Assembly (NCBI GenBank): GCA_003550305.1
Contig: QKYT01000105.1
Coordinates: 163,233 to 179,165 of the forward strand
Direction of reading: 5' to 3'
Origin: Glomus cerebriforme
Lineage: Eukaryota > Glomeromycota > Glomeromycetes > Glomerales > Glomeraceae
Length of the DNA stretch: 15,933 bases
The notes beneath the pieces were generated by a model. The model made no database searches. It saw only the letters and a program-made list of their open reading frames with translations, and was not told where the DNA came from. The position numbers were made by a program, and so were the translations under genes. Positions 1 to 9,310 of the stretch are shown in pieces (within the stretch, counting starts at the first letter, position 1; each line of letters starts with the position of its first letter).

Positions 1-71
1 TAACATTGTGGTGACATATTTCAAGAAGTTAGCCGAACAATAAACCAACTCACTTTATTATTACTTTACAG

Positions 72-346
72 AAAATACGAGTTTGATTGATTGATTAGAG
101 ATATTGTTGATGCAAATAATGGTAAGTCAGATTGGTTTGATTAGTTTTGTTTGATTTTTATTTTACTTGCATAAGGCAGATAAAAGGATTCACTAGTTGG
201 AGCATCACCTTTTTATACAATTTGCAGGATCAATTTTGGAATACACTTTGGGGAAAAATTACGATAATATGATCATATCACAAAAATCTGATCAACGGCT
301 TCTCCTTAATTTAACAATAAAAAAATTTAACACTATCTATATGTAA
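72..346 (+). CDS. 3' fragment of an unidentified spliced gene
   Basis: This is a probable two-exon tail of a gene that begins left of the window. Exon 72-121 follows an acceptor-like TTATTACTTTACAG. A GTAAGT donor opens an intron at 122-227, which ends in TTTGCAG. The second exon (228-346) continues in phase 1 and stays open for 38 further codons (including SILEYTLGKNYDNM and SDQRLLLNL) to a TAA at 344-346. Exon one carries an in-frame TGA at 88-90, so the copy may be defective, as are most genes here. I do not recognise the protein. The support is the agreement of splice signals with frame; no family match was available, so the model remains tentative. Confidence 0.3.
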
Positions 347-880
347 AGATCATCAAGGAGTCCTTTAACAATAATATACATAATAATTTTGAGAATATGT
401 GAGAAAGTTTGAGAATAAAAGTCCCTGGATCTTTGCTGGCAATCTTATTGTCTGATCCAGATTTCCTGTATTAATATGCATATACACTTGAGCAATAAAA
501 AATTAGCATGTATGGTCTAAAAGATTGTACCAATCACCACGAGAAAAATATTTGACTACATTGCTTGGGTTACTTAGTGCTCTAAACGTTTTTTATTTGC
601 AATACATTGAGCTAAGATAAATTACATAGTGCGGGACTAGCCCTGGGTATATGATGCCATTCTATAATTGTAAACTATTATACTTCAAATGATATTTCTC
701 TATTCTAGTTTTTTTTCTTGAGGCAAAGTTCGAGACGTAGTCCATGATACATGCTATATCATATAAAGACTTTTCACACTTCCAGCCAATAAAATCAGGA
801 TCTACTGACTAATAATATTACCTTTCAATAGCTAAGCTACCCACATGATTCAAAAAAGGGAATGAACTATGATAATTCTC
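347..880. other. Stretch without a recognisable gene
   Basis: AT-rich sequence between the spliced fragment on the left and the 3' end of the coiled-coil pseudogene on the right. Short frames on both strands are broken every few dozen codons, and I see no family motif, tRNA-like fold or strong repeat. It may hold the shared downstream region of the two converging flanking genes. Confidence 0.4.
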
Positions 881-2574
881 CTAAGCAGTTACCAGAGAGA
901 TAATAGGACTGACTCATTATTAGTGAGCTTTTTCTTTCGTATCTTCTGTCATGATAATAATAGCCTTTATCGCGTCCACCATATTCATCATATCTATTAT
1001 ATCTATTATATCCATCATCCGAATCATCTGGCATCTTTTCTTCAGAATTACTATCATAATTATAGTCGCTATTATCTTCTGTCTCATTTTCATTTGTTTC
1101 TTTATCTAGCTGAGATATAGGATTTAAAAGATTATGATCAAATTCATCATCAAAATACACATCATCATAGACATTTACCTTAGCCGAAGTTACTACATTT
1201 GATGATGCCTTGTTCTCTCTTTTTTTCTCTATCCTAGCCTCTTCCTTCTCGAAAGCTTCCATAATCATTTTATCAAAATCATCCTCAACCCATGTTACTG
1301 AAACCAAAGGGTTTGCTTGCTCGTCCAATATATTATCCTAATCATTCAAAATTTCTGGCCTCTTCAGAATCAGTAATAGGATCATCCCGATCATATGAAA
1401 ATTCAGTATTGGGATTTTCAGAAAAATAATCAATAATAGTTTGAATTTGACCAATATAGAATTCGCACTATATATTATGATATACTTAATTTTATCAATT
1501 CCTATTTTCTCAAATAATTTGTATATGCTTTTTGCTCTTTGAGTTTATTTTAGTATTGTATTGCATTTAGTACCAGAAGGAAGAAGTTTAATAAGATTGT
1601 CATAAATCATACCTTTTGCTTTTTTCTCGCTAACTTTATACTTATTCATAAACTCTACAGTCTTTTTATTGAATTTTATAATATAGGAATACCAACATAA
1701 TAATTCTTTTTGATTAGCTTGAATTGCTTTATCTTTCACATCCCAAGCTTCTTGTATTAAGCAGACTAGATTTTGCAATATATTTGGAAGATTATCTGTA
1801 TCAGATTTTTCGTAATGGGGCTATCATGAAAATTTCAGTCATATGATTTTTCTCAAGTGCTGAAGTGGCTGTGAAATCAAATACATGCTGTACAATATTC
1901 TCCGTTTCCTTCTTCTTATATGATTAAGATTTTTTGTCTTTTGTTACAGAAGAGGTGGTCTCATTTGAGACTCCAAACAAGTCCTGGGTAGTTGATTCAT
2001 GTAATAATTTCTTTTCCTTATTCTTCTACCTAATCTCATCACTAACTTTCTTCTTATACATCTCATTTAAGAAAGTATCTGTATTTCTTTCCTCTATTGA
2101 CTTAATGTTCACGTTATCAGCTACATGCTAGTTAACTACACCAACACGCTGGTCTATTACATGATCAGGTATATCATTCGAAATGAAGCATTTCTCAGGT
2201 TTAACTGAAGATATATCTTCTTCAACAAAGCATGAGTTCTGCATATTAATAACATATTGGGGTTGCTGAGACTTCGTGAGGTTGAAGGAATCAAAATCAT
2301 GTCTTAATTTGGCTAATTCAACTTTGAGCTCTGCATTTTTGGCTGAAATATCTGCACTATTTTTCTCCAATTCCTCAATTCTGACTCTGTGTTCGGTATT
2401 CTCAGTATCACGCCTGGCACTTTTTTTAATAATCTGTTTCAATTTCGCATTCTCATTCTTAAGTTCTCCATTCTTACTTTCGATCTCAGCAAACTTCTTT
2501 CTAAGCTCACAAATCTCAGCTAAAAGCTTGGCATTTAATTCCCTTAATAAATCGTTGGATTGAGTGTTTGACAT
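881..2574 (-). pseudogene. Degenerate coiled-coil / acidic-tail protein (Glomeromycotina-type family)
   Basis: The start is ATG at 2572-2574 (MSNTQSNDLLRELNAKLLAE). About residues 8-95 form a Lys/Glu/Leu heptad coiled coil. The frame then meets TAG at 2128, TAG at 2026 (EIR-stop-KNKEKK) and TAA at 1924, although the peptide on either side stays family-like. A frameshift near 1810-1850 moves the reading to a helical block (LVCLIQEAWDVKDKAIQANQ) that ends at TAA 1545. The same frame continues with SIYKLFEKIGIDKIKYI, and further shifts near 1440 and 1345 lead into QIQTIIDYFSENPNTEF and a long acidic, Tyr/Gly-rich C-terminus. A last shift near 910 gives SPIISLVTA and TAG at 881-883. The order of blocks and the C-terminal motif match a multicopy Rhizophagus family that I recall; its function is unknown. 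Three to four frameshifts make it a pseudogene. Confidence 0.6.
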
Positions 2575-2829
2575 GATGAATAGTATTTTTATATTAGATA
2601 TAAAATATTCAATAGTCTGTTAGTATATAAAAAGATATGAAAAGATACCTTTGGTATCCATTCTGCAATAAAAATTTGCAATCTTGAAAAATTGCCAAGA
2701 AAAATTTTTTATTAATACATGTGAAAAATAAATACAAAATTTGGGACTATGTTCATGATACATGATGAATTTTTTTTCTATATTAATATTTATACATACA
2801 ATTATTTTTTTGAAAAAGATAAGACTATC
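2575..2829. other. AT-rich intergenic gap between two minus-strand pseudogenes
   Basis: This 255-bp A/T-rich gap lies upstream of the coiled-coil start at 2574 and downstream of the Crinkler-like stop at 2830. It would hold the promoter of the former. Runs such as ATTTTTTATTAATA and TATATTAATATTTATA are compatible with TATA-like elements, but nothing discriminates them from background composition. Confidence 0.35.
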
Positions 2830-3065
2830 TTATTTATTTTCTGTTTTTACCTGCTTCAATGATTCCTGCGATTCTATCTGGTGATCAAATACCCACTTTT
2901 GATTTGCCCAAACAAATTCTTAAATTTTTCAAGCATAAGACTTTTGTTAAATACACTCTCATTAATAGGAAAAGTAAATGGTATTCGTGAACTCAATAAT
3001 ACCTCAACATTTCCATTATCATTGTCATTACATTTGCCAGTAGTGATTAATTTAATTATAATTCA

Positions 3066-3445
3066 GTCGACCTAAACTTGGGTGCCGAAACGTTTCAGCT
3101 ATATGCCGAATCCCAAATACCTTTTGACATATACAAGTTGCCAAAATCCCAAATCCCAAACCTATGCCAAAATCCCAAATTGATGCCGAAATCCCAAACC
3201 GTTGCCGAAATCCCAAACCTTCAATATGAAAATGACCAAAATTTAGGATTTTTGGATTTCAGCAACGTTTGGAATTTTGGCAATGATTTGGGATTTTGGC
3301 ATCGATTTGGGATTTCGGCATCGGTTTGGGATTTGGAATTTGGAATTTGGGATTTTGGCAAATTTCTGAATCGACATTTCGGCATATGCCAAATCCCAAA
3401 TATGTTTCGGCATAGATAGGTTTTGACACCCAAGTTTAAGTCGAC
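3066..3445. mobile_element. Foldback element of 19-bp repeats with GTCGAC flanks
   Basis: CTAAACTTGGGTG (3072-3084) is inverted at 3427-3439 (CACCCAAGTTTAA), and GTCGAC lies directly outside both ends (3066-3071 and 3440-3445), giving a 6-7 bp target duplication. Between them are two imperfect arms of about 170-180 bp that are reverse complements of each other. Both are built largely of a 19-bp unit of the form ATGCCGAAATCCCAAACCG, with in-phase copies at 3164-3182, 3183-3201 and 3202-3220. GTCGAC is palindromic, so on sequence alone it could be part of the repeat. The interrupted nuclease-like gene is expected to read Val-Asp (GTC GAC) at this point, which favours a true duplication. Open frames on both strands here are only translations of the repeat. 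It is non-autonomous; the superfamily is unclear. Confidence 0.7.
3164..3220. repeat. Tandem 19-bp minisatellite (left arm of the foldback)
   Basis: Three perfectly phased 19-bp units with small differences (GCCAAAATCCCAAATTG, GCCGAAATCCCAAACCG, GCCGAAATCCCAAACCT cores). The inverted arm at about 3250-3360 carries the complementary units. Most differences between units are C/T or G/A. Confidence 0.75.
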
Positions 3446-4558
3446 CTCCTGTCAAAATGATACCATACATTACATCTTCACGTAAAACCTAATTATATGT
3501 GTGTTTCTTTTTATTATGTTGAGACGAAGCTTATAATTGAATTGCAATCTGGCCAACATTCTGATTAATATTCTCTCTTTTAGCCTCAGTAACAACAATT
3601 ATTGTATCTCCAATCTTGATAATCCAGTCCACTGGCCCTTTACCATGACTTTCAGATAACTCATATTTTGAATATACTTTCACTTTACTATCATAGCAAG
3701 AGACAACACCATAAAGAACGGAAGAAATAAATTCGCATCTTGTTGCTTCATTTGCACTAGTAACATGAATGCAGGTCTTATACTTTATAGCTATATCTTC
3801 CAAAACATGCTCCAATATCTTTTCATAATTGGCTATGTCAGCTAACTCTTCATCGAATCTGGAAAGATCAATATAACTATCGGCTGTTAACCCAAATAAC
3901 GTCTTGATTTAGAAAAATATTCACGACGAAAATGGCTGTTGCGTTATAAAATATCCAAATTAATTTTTGTTAACGTTATGTTATACCTATAGTAATTTAT
4001 TCCCAAAAAATAACACATGTGTCCATGACAATTGGAAGATCTACCATTCTACCTTGAATCCTTAAGTCCAGATTATACCTACCAAATCCTCATCATCAAC
4101 CAAACAAATAATTTTCTTTTCATTATCACCACACTCATGATTTATAACAATATGTTCATCCTCTATCCCATTCAGAAATGTGAAATATATACGAAGCTGA
4201 GACTTCAAAGCAGATAAGATTATTTGTCTGTGGGTTATGATTTACTAAAACTTTTTTGACTTACGCCCATACATTGTGATGCAGTGAACTTCTTTCATCT
4301 CAATAAGATGCTGTATGATAATATATATGTACTCATCAGCTGGCTGGGAGAGAAAGTGTTTATTAATCTTCAAAAAAGGTAAAAGTTCCTCATCACTAAG
4401 GTCTTTCTTAATATTAACATTTATTTTTGTATTGACGAGCTCAAGTTTCTTGTTTTCTTTTTTCAAAAAAATGTCGACCTTCCATAGCCTGAATTCTTAA
4501 ATATAATGTTATCGAAAAAAGGCTTTTGATTCTTCTTAATAGCGTAAATAAAAAATTA

Positions 4559-4855
4559 CTATTTATTCTTAGATTTTATGAGAATGTGAATTTGATCCAG
4601 AATGAGAGGCTTATCAAAATATTTAGAGATCTCTTTGGTTGATTCCATAAGTTTATCTTTCTTAGGATCATTCACATAGAAATCAAAGTTGAGGAAGAAA
4701 GCTTGGTAACCTTGATTTGCTAATAGAGTTTTAACAGCAAATTTGAGAATAGTGACCTTATCTTCCTTGCAGAGTAAGATTATGTAAGTTATTTTATCCT
4801 CACCATTCTGGAGGTAATACTTAAGATTAATAATACTCTTGTGAATCATTTTCAT
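4559..4855 (-). CDS. Small ORF, possibly a divergent Crinkler-like header
   Basis: ATG at 4853-4855 opens a 98-codon frame to TAG at 4559-4561. Its C-terminal third (DKLMESTKEISKYF, then DQIHILIKS) resembles the end of Crinkler header domains, where an ISKYF-type motif precedes an IHI(I/V)V strand. The N-terminal part (ITYIILLCKEDKVTILKFAV) does not match clearly and LxLWKV is absent. It lies immediately upstream of, and on the same strand as, the Crinkler-like pseudogene, so it may be a duplicated or displaced header, or an unrelated protein. No signal peptide or membrane segment is evident. It is one of the few undamaged frames in the window, but short enough to be a remnant. Confidence 0.35.
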   Translation of the reverse strand: MKMIHKSIINLKYYLQNGEDKITYIILLCKEDKVTILKFAVKTLLANQGYQAFFLNFDFYVNDPKKDKLMESTKEISKYFDKPLILDQIHILIKSKNK

Positions 4856-5078
4856 TTTCTAAATGCAAAAAACCATAGTGAGGAAACTTATTCCCATACA
4901 CATAACATCTAGCATATATATACTTTAATTTTTTGCGTTATTTTACAGGAAAAGTTTTTTACGGAAAGTTGGCTGAACTTCCACATACTACTACATGCTT
5001 TATATCTTACTGGAAAAAAGATAAGGAGGTATGAGGCGTAATTAGTATTGTTATCTAATGTCAAGAGCTCTATGAAAG
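4856..5078. other. Gap with one possible orphan exon
   Basis: Mostly AT-rich. An acceptor-like TTATTTTACAG ending at 4948 precedes an open plus-strand stretch (VFYGKLAELPHTTTCFISYW) that runs to a GTATGA donor-like site near 5027. This could be a stray exon of a gene cut by the mariner-like element to the right, but no second exon was found. Confidence 0.2.
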
Positions 5079-5080
5079 TA

Positions 5081-5969
5081 CAGTCGCATCGAAAAGTGTT
5101 GCCCGATTACTTACAGATGGAGGTTATAATTATTTACCACTATNGTTATCCCAGCATCCAGTGATCAGAGTTTGACAAATTAANGCTTATTGGATTCACC
5201 TCATCAAGACGAGTCCAATGTTAGTTGAACCATGTCTTTAGGTCNAATAGATGCCAAGATATACCTCCAAACATACTTTACCTGAAAATTTTTTGAAACT
5301 CTGAATTTCATAAAATCGGGAATAGCTCACTATTCAGTGATCCGATTTTGATAATCAAAGGCTCATTGGATTAGTCTCGTTGAGATGCACCGAATGATGG
5401 CCAACTCATGTGTATAACATCGATATATCACGAGATAATGGCCAAAATGTCTAAAATATATTTTAATGTATATCTTGGCATATATTGATCCTAGAGATAT
5501 GAACTACCCACCATTCAATTCGTCTTGACGAGGCGAATCCAATGAGCCCTTATTCGCCAAATTCAGATCACTGGATGTCAAGATAATCACGAGTGGCAAG
5601 ATAATTATAGATTTCATCTTTAAGCAAAAATCAGCTAAAATTAAATAAAATTGCAACTACTGATTTGCCAACAAATTTATTTGGTTTAAANAAAGTAGAG
5701 AACAATTAGAAATGAACCAATATATTATCCAGAAGTGTGACCTCCTCCCAAGAGNTGTAGGCGAACTTAAAGCTGTACTAAAGAAAAAATGAAAATTTAA
5801 ATAATTCTGTTTTTAGGAAGGCTGCCACCCTGGGATTGTGAAAATTTGATGTAGTATGAGAAGCAAACTAGATATAAATTTTTTACTAATGTATATACTG
5901 GTGAAAAAATACAAATATATTTATTTTTGTCTTCATTTTCAAATCGTGCGTTACTTTCCGACGCGACTG
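5081..5969. mobile_element. Tc1/mariner-like non-autonomous element
   Basis: CAGTCGCATCGAAAAGTG at 5081 and its counterpart at the right end (5969, inverse CAGTCGCGTCGGAAAGTA) form imperfect 28-bp terminal inverted repeats. TA lies outside both (5079-5080 and 5970-5971), the target duplication of the Tc1/mariner superfamily. The 889-bp body has no transposase frame or DDE/D motif. Its left half is a palindromic repeat (5115-5619) that starts right after the left terminus. The remaining 320 bp (5620-5937) show nothing recognisable. A 64-codon minus-strand frame at 5797-5991 reads through the right terminal repeat and is not a gene. All five N bases of the window (5144, 5184, 5245, 5691, 5755) fall in this element, as expected for a high-copy repeat collapsed in assembly. 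Confidence 0.6.
5115..5619. repeat. Palindromic repeat with three copies of the CAGTGATC / CGTCTC core
   Basis: The arms at 5115-5264 and 5469-5619 are imperfect reverse complements (shared blocks include CATCCAGTGATC and TGCCAAGATATA). A third copy at about 5330-5400 (TTCAGTGATCCG, then GGCTCATTGGATTAGTCTCG) has the orientation of the left arm. Each copy has CAGTGATC followed 20-30 bp later by a short self-complementary core (GATTCG-C-TC with an inverse GA-CGA). The same design recurs at 12260-12809, 15290-15528 and 15557-15933. Confidence 0.65.
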
Positions 5970-5971
5970 TA

Positions 5972-6406
5972 CATGCAAATGGATTCTTCATACCTTTTCA
6001 CATGTAGATTTATCCTACAAGAGATATAGTAGTTGGTTTTATGCCTGGTGATCTCAAAATTGCGAGTCCCTTAGCCTTTTATAACATATGCTTTTGTCAT
6101 CACTATTTACTTATAGGGAAGGTCCTGTGTTGCATATAGACCTCCTTTCATATTTTCTCACATTTGTTTGAAGAAAAAATAGAGTTATTGGTTAGCATAT
6201 ATAACTTCTTTTTGATATGTGAAAATTAATATGTCATATGAGACCTGACTAATAATCCACTTATTTTTGTTGTATAATATGTGGCTCAGCAAATTCTTCT
6301 GAACTAATGATCATCATTCTGGAATGATGATCAATATTTCAGACTTAGTCCTTAAGGCGCTTCGCTAAATTTTTCACATTAAATATATTACTTTATTATA
6401 GAAATT
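5972..6406. other. Gap without a gene, holding a short near-perfect hairpin
   Basis: No open frame or family motif was seen. It contains the 26-bp hairpin listed separately and the AT-rich leader of the plus-strand pseudogene at 6407. A T/A-rich block at 6380-6400 would be the most likely core promoter region. Confidence 0.35.
6308..6333. repeat. Hairpin with 12-bp arms
   Basis: TGATCATCATTC is followed after TG by GAATGATGATCA, an inverted repeat with a two-base centre. It lies about 75 bp before the ATG at 6407. It could be a cruciform-prone site, a protein-binding palindrome or a remnant of a tiny insertion. Confidence 0.6.
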
Positions 6407-7111
6407 ATGGCAAATAAGACTAATAATAAAACTAATTCAAGTGAAAAATTTTCTCAATTATATGATGTGTTTTTATATAAGAAAAAGGATATAACAGCTA
6501 TTCAGAAAAAACTCAGTATTAACAGTAATGTAAACCAAACGGCAGTATACCAAAGTAATAAAGCAAAAACACTTGCTGATTCATATGAGTTGTTATTAGA
6601 ATTGGTAGGAGATTTAATACTGATATAGGAGAAATTTGGTATAGATGCCAATCCCATTCTAGAAGTGGAACTTAGAAGAGATAAAGCCTCTTCAAATAAA
6701 CCAATTAGATTATTTGATTTGCTTTTATCTTTAGAAGATAATATAGTGGTAATTCAGGAAAAGTTCAGTATTATTGATTATTCTAATCAAGAAAGGTCAG
6801 AAGAAGTCGATGAGAATGTAAGAGCACAACTCTGAAAGCTTGAGAAATTTCATAGTTCCTTAGAAGATGATCCACTTGTAATATTACTAAAATATGATAA
6901 AATGGAGGTAAAGAAAATTCAGTTTACTGGAAAGGGACTTCCACTATTTCCAAATCTTACTCCTCAACAATTACATAAAATTTTCATAAAAAATTTAGCT
7001 GGTGCAGACCAGTACCCATGTCTAGAATAGGTTAGCTAATCTATATTTTTTGTCGCATATGAATACATGCATATGGCTCAGCAAAAAATCAATGATCATC
7101 GCTCTATTTAG
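6407..7111 (+). pseudogene. Repeat-containing protein pseudogene with IQEKF motifs
   Basis: ATG at 6407 opens one frame that can be followed without any shift for 234 codons but meets TAG (6626), TGA (6833), TAG (7028), TAA (7037) and TAG (7109). The protein has three copies of an internal unit: DITAIQKKLSI, DLILI-stop-EKFGI and NIVVIQEKFSI. The other two units carry CAG (Gln) exactly where the second has TAG, which is direct internal evidence of a Gln-to-stop change. Further on are a Lys/Leu-rich block (KIQFTGKGLPLFPNLTPQQ) and FFVAYEYMHMAQQKINDH. I recall similar multicopy proteins in Rhizophagus but no function. The ancestral end may be 7028 or later; the tail converges on, and slightly overlaps, the LRR pseudogene on the other strand. 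Confidence 0.55.
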
Positions 7112-7676
7112 CCAACCATAGATCAGAATACCACCGCAAATTATCCTGCATATTTAAATCTAAAAGTTTCTAAAGGCTCTGAGCTAAAATCTGTTTACTA
7201 GCAACATTGTTCTATATAAGATGATTTCTAACCATCCCAATGAGATCAGGAGGCATTAAAGTTTTCACAAAATTCTCTACATAGATATTTGGATTTAGTT
7301 TATCTATAGCTACTTTGCTAATTTTACAACATCCCCTAAGATATTTTAAATTAAGACATAATTTAGAAATTTCTTTGATAGTTATATCGGTAATTCGACA
7401 AAAGCTAAAGTCAAGATGCTGGAGCCTTGGGAAAGAACAAATAACATTACAAATTAATATTTCAGAAAATTCTGTGCGATTAGAAATGTTTAAATATTCT
7501 AATCTATGGCATAAATTTGTGATTGCAGATAAACCTATATCATTTTCTGATTTAAATTCTCCATGTAAAGCAGATATATTAAGATACTCCAAATTTGAAT
7601 ATAATCCTGCTATTAGCTTTAGAGCTTTACTAGTATGATCTATAAGTCTAAATGAATTACATTTGGAAACATGCAT
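7104..7676 (-). pseudogene. F-box-type leucine-rich-repeat protein, 5'-truncated, with in-frame stops
   Basis: From ATG at 7674-7676 the frame holds four cysteine-containing-type LRRs: [45 protein letters not shown] and [11 protein letters not shown]. This is the pattern of the substrate-binding part of SCF ubiquitin ligase F-box proteins, which are greatly expanded in Rhizophagus. After MVRNHLI come TAG (7212-7214) and TAG (7170-7172) with collinear family-like peptide between and beyond (NNVASKQILAQSL, LDLNMQDNLRWYSD), ending at TAG 7104-7106. Both internal stops sit where I expect Gln. No F-box is present upstream; the sequence beyond 7676 is unrelated, so the N-terminus is missing. The last LRR also looks shortened before GCCKIS. 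Confidence 0.6.
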
Positions 7677-8046
7677 ATAATGCCTTTGATTTTTTTATTT
7701 GAAAGTCAGTAGTGTGATATTTTAAGATGAGTTAATTTTGAAAAATAGATTGGTTTTTGCCCTCCTCACGAGTGGTATACCACATCATGTACTAATTTCA
7801 TAAATTTTTCCAGTTAAGATTTATCCTCTACTTCATTTTTCTTTAGCTCAATGCGTCTCTATAGAATAGGGATACTACATCTGTACTAAAGTCAGCAAAT
7901 ATATAAAGTGGGATAGAGGGATTTATCTATCACTAAAAAATGTAAAATCTGTTTTAATAGTTCTGGTAAATAAAAAATGCTTGAATGCATCATAAATATT
8001 CCATTTTATATGTTGTATCTTTAAATGAAAAAATAAAATTATATGA
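7677..8046. other. Gap without a recognisable gene
   Basis: No convincing coding remnant on either strand. It contains a perfect 12-bp palindrome, GTGGTATACCAC, at 7772-7783. The break with the LRR pseudogene at 7676 marks where that gene lost its 5' part. Confidence 0.35.
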
Positions 8047-8397
8047 TTACTGTTCCAAACTAAGGCTTTCCAGTATCTCATCTAATGCAAATGCTTGTAA
8101 ACCATCCATTAAAACTTTAATCTTATTTTCAGGTGATAATCCTTTTAATAATATGCATTTAAGGAAATTTTCATTATGGCTAAAACTCTTGTTACACTCT
8201 TTCAGCTTCAAATAAAAATCCTTGACTGTATTTTCACCTTGAACTAATGATATAGTATGAAAATTGAAAAGAATCTTTCTTTTGGACCATTCAAGATCTA
8301 TCTCCTTTGCTCATATATCATTTATACTGCAAAAATTTTTTAGATCCTGGTTTAAAAGATCCTTTAGAATAAATGGTATTAAAACAAAGATATTCTA
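8047..8397 (-). pseudogene. Gag-like retrotransposon remnant
   Basis: One minus-strand frame runs from about 8397 to TAA at 8047-8049, broken only by a TGA in CSINDI-stop-AKEIDLEW. The peptide KRKILFNFHTISLVQGENTV, then KDFYLKLKECNKSF and LLKGLSPENKIKVL has the layout of the retrotransposon gag core: an aromatic/basic helix, a Gln-Gly-Glu(N)-Thr/Ser-Val turn, and an F/L-x-x-GL motif. No zinc knuckle, protease or reverse transcriptase was seen nearby, so only the gag part survives, or a domesticated gag-like gene has decayed. A plus-strand frame at 7985-8215 is its antisense shadow. The assignment rests on pattern alone. Confidence 0.35.
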
Positions 8398-8870
8398 GCA
8401 AATTAACTATATGCATTTTTTATATGGTTAGAATATCTTTCAATCAAAAAAATAAAGTTAGCTATTATATGAGATTATCACTTCTTTGGACTAGTTGTTA
8501 TATATTCACTTAGCTCAGGATAATCAAATATACCTACAACTCTATCTTTCTTTATATTCTTGATAGTGATAAAGCCAGTTGCCCTATCATATGTATGTTC
8601 ATATTTGGCTGGATTGCATAATGGCAAATATTACGTGAGGTTAGTAGTAAATTTACCTGTGGTCTTGCGTCTATTATTTCTAGATTTTTAACCATACTTA
8701 ATAATTTATCTGATTTAATTACTATATTCTTTAAATCTACTTGGCCTTTTTTGGCTTATAGAATTTGTCTTTCTTTTTTTTGGATACAGCTATCTCTTCT
8801 ATCATTATTTCAGATGAATTGGATTCAGATGATTTTTTGATTTCTTCAGGTATTATAACATCATATAGAT

Positions 8871-9310
8871 GGGACGCATTCATTTTACTGACATATGTTT
8901 CACTGAAGATTATTTTGCTGACAAAATTTTCACCGACATTTCATTTCACAGACAAATGTTTCACTAACGATCATTTTACTGACATAATTAGAATAAGGTT
9001 AGGATTAGGATTAGGATTAGGATAGGATTAGAGTAGGGTTAGGATTAGAGTTAGGATTAAAGTAGGGTAGGGTTAGGGTTAAGGTTAGTTAGTTTAGATT
9101 GAAAAAATAGTATTAATTGAATTTTTTTACCAATATTTATACTTAGGAGTTTAATGTTGCAGCTTTATCGTGAAATAACTTTTGGTTAAACATTTGTCGG
9201 TTAAATAACCATTTTGGTGAAATGTTCATATAGGTGAAATAATCATCGGTGAAAATTTTGTCAGCAAAATAATCATCGGTGAAACGTATATTGGTGAAAT
9301 GAACTGGACC
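8871..9310. mobile_element. MULE/hAT-type foldback element with a telomere-like core
   Basis: CATATAGAT lies at 8862-8870 and again at 9311-9319, an 8-9 bp target duplication. The element begins GGGAC and ends GGACC(C). Its arms (about 8871-8985 and 9155-9310) are reverse complements built of a TTTCAC-CGA / GATTATTTTGCTGACAAAAT motif. The strongest shared block is GATTATTTTGCTGACAAAAT. Between the arms lies the degenerate TTAGGG-like array. No transposase is encoded. The 8-9 bp duplication suggests Mutator-like or hAT-like mobilisation; the termini do not decide which. Excision with one 9-bp copy restores the host frame. Open frames at 8765-9025 and 9143-9337 run through the repeat and are not genes. 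Confidence 0.7.
8995..9092 (+). repeat. Degenerate TTAGGG/TTAGGA interstitial telomere-like array
   Basis: About 100 bp of AGGTTAGGATTAGGATTAGG passing into AGGGTAGGGTTAGGGTTAAGG, i.e. TTAGGR units with drift. It sits as the spacer of a palindromic element, not at a chromosome end. TTAGGG is the common fungal telomere unit. Confidence 0.7.

Larger units (their letters stand above)
2830..4542 (-). pseudogene. Crinkler-like effector pseudogene: header + PB1-like + PD-(D/E)XK-like domain
   Basis: Reading from 4542 to 2830: the header remnant has AIKKNQKPFFDN, a one-base shift near 4497, then the hallmark LWKV (RLWKVDI, 4473-4490) and DEELLPFLKINKHF, as in Crinkler N-terminal ubiquitin-like domains. 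After EVHCITMYGRKSKKF come TAG and TAA (4245-4247, 4242-4244) and a PB1-like stretch (EDEHIVINH, DDEDLVGII). TAA at 4062, TAG at 4041, TGA at 3921 and TAA at 3909 interrupt the same frame. The C-terminal part has FDEELADIANYEKIL, TRCEFISSVLYG, then GPVDWIIKIGDTIIVVTEAK, whose Asp and Glu-x-Lys fit a PD-(D/E)XK nuclease core. TAA 3531 and TAG 3489 follow, then a foldback insertion, then VD-TGA-IIIK and NVEVLLSSR. The end is reached at TAA 2830-2832 after another shift near 2893. Crinklers are secreted or host-targeted effectors or conflict proteins; the role here is inferred. This copy is dead. Confidence 0.55.

Noticed and set aside
869..1120. 83-codon plus-strand frame rich in His and Ile
   Set aside because: Antisense shadow of the acidic Tyr/Asp-rich tail on the minus strand.
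2276..2563. 95-codon plus-strand frame
   Set aside because: Antisense shadow of the coiled coil.
3164..3220. CRISPR-like array
   Set aside because: The 19-bp units are directly abutting with no spacers, and the context is eukaryotic.
3078..3470. Overlapping open frames on both strands rich in Pro-Lys-Ser-Gln-Ile-Pro or Phe-Gly-Ile-Trp
   Set aside because: They are translations of the 19-bp repeat in a palindromic element; the repeats explain the openness in several frames.
3813..3815. Apparent start of the nuclease-like frame at a TTG
   Set aside because: In a fungus TTG is not a credible start, and the frame continues upstream with family-like peptide to 3909 and beyond. The same applies to frames seeming to begin at 1328 (TTG) and 13190 (GTG).
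5797..5991. 64-codon minus-strand frame
   Set aside because: It runs across the right terminal inverted repeat of the mariner-like element and has no domain.
7315..7638. 107-codon plus-strand frame
   Set aside because: Antisense shadow of the LRR gene, which has clear repeats on the other strand.
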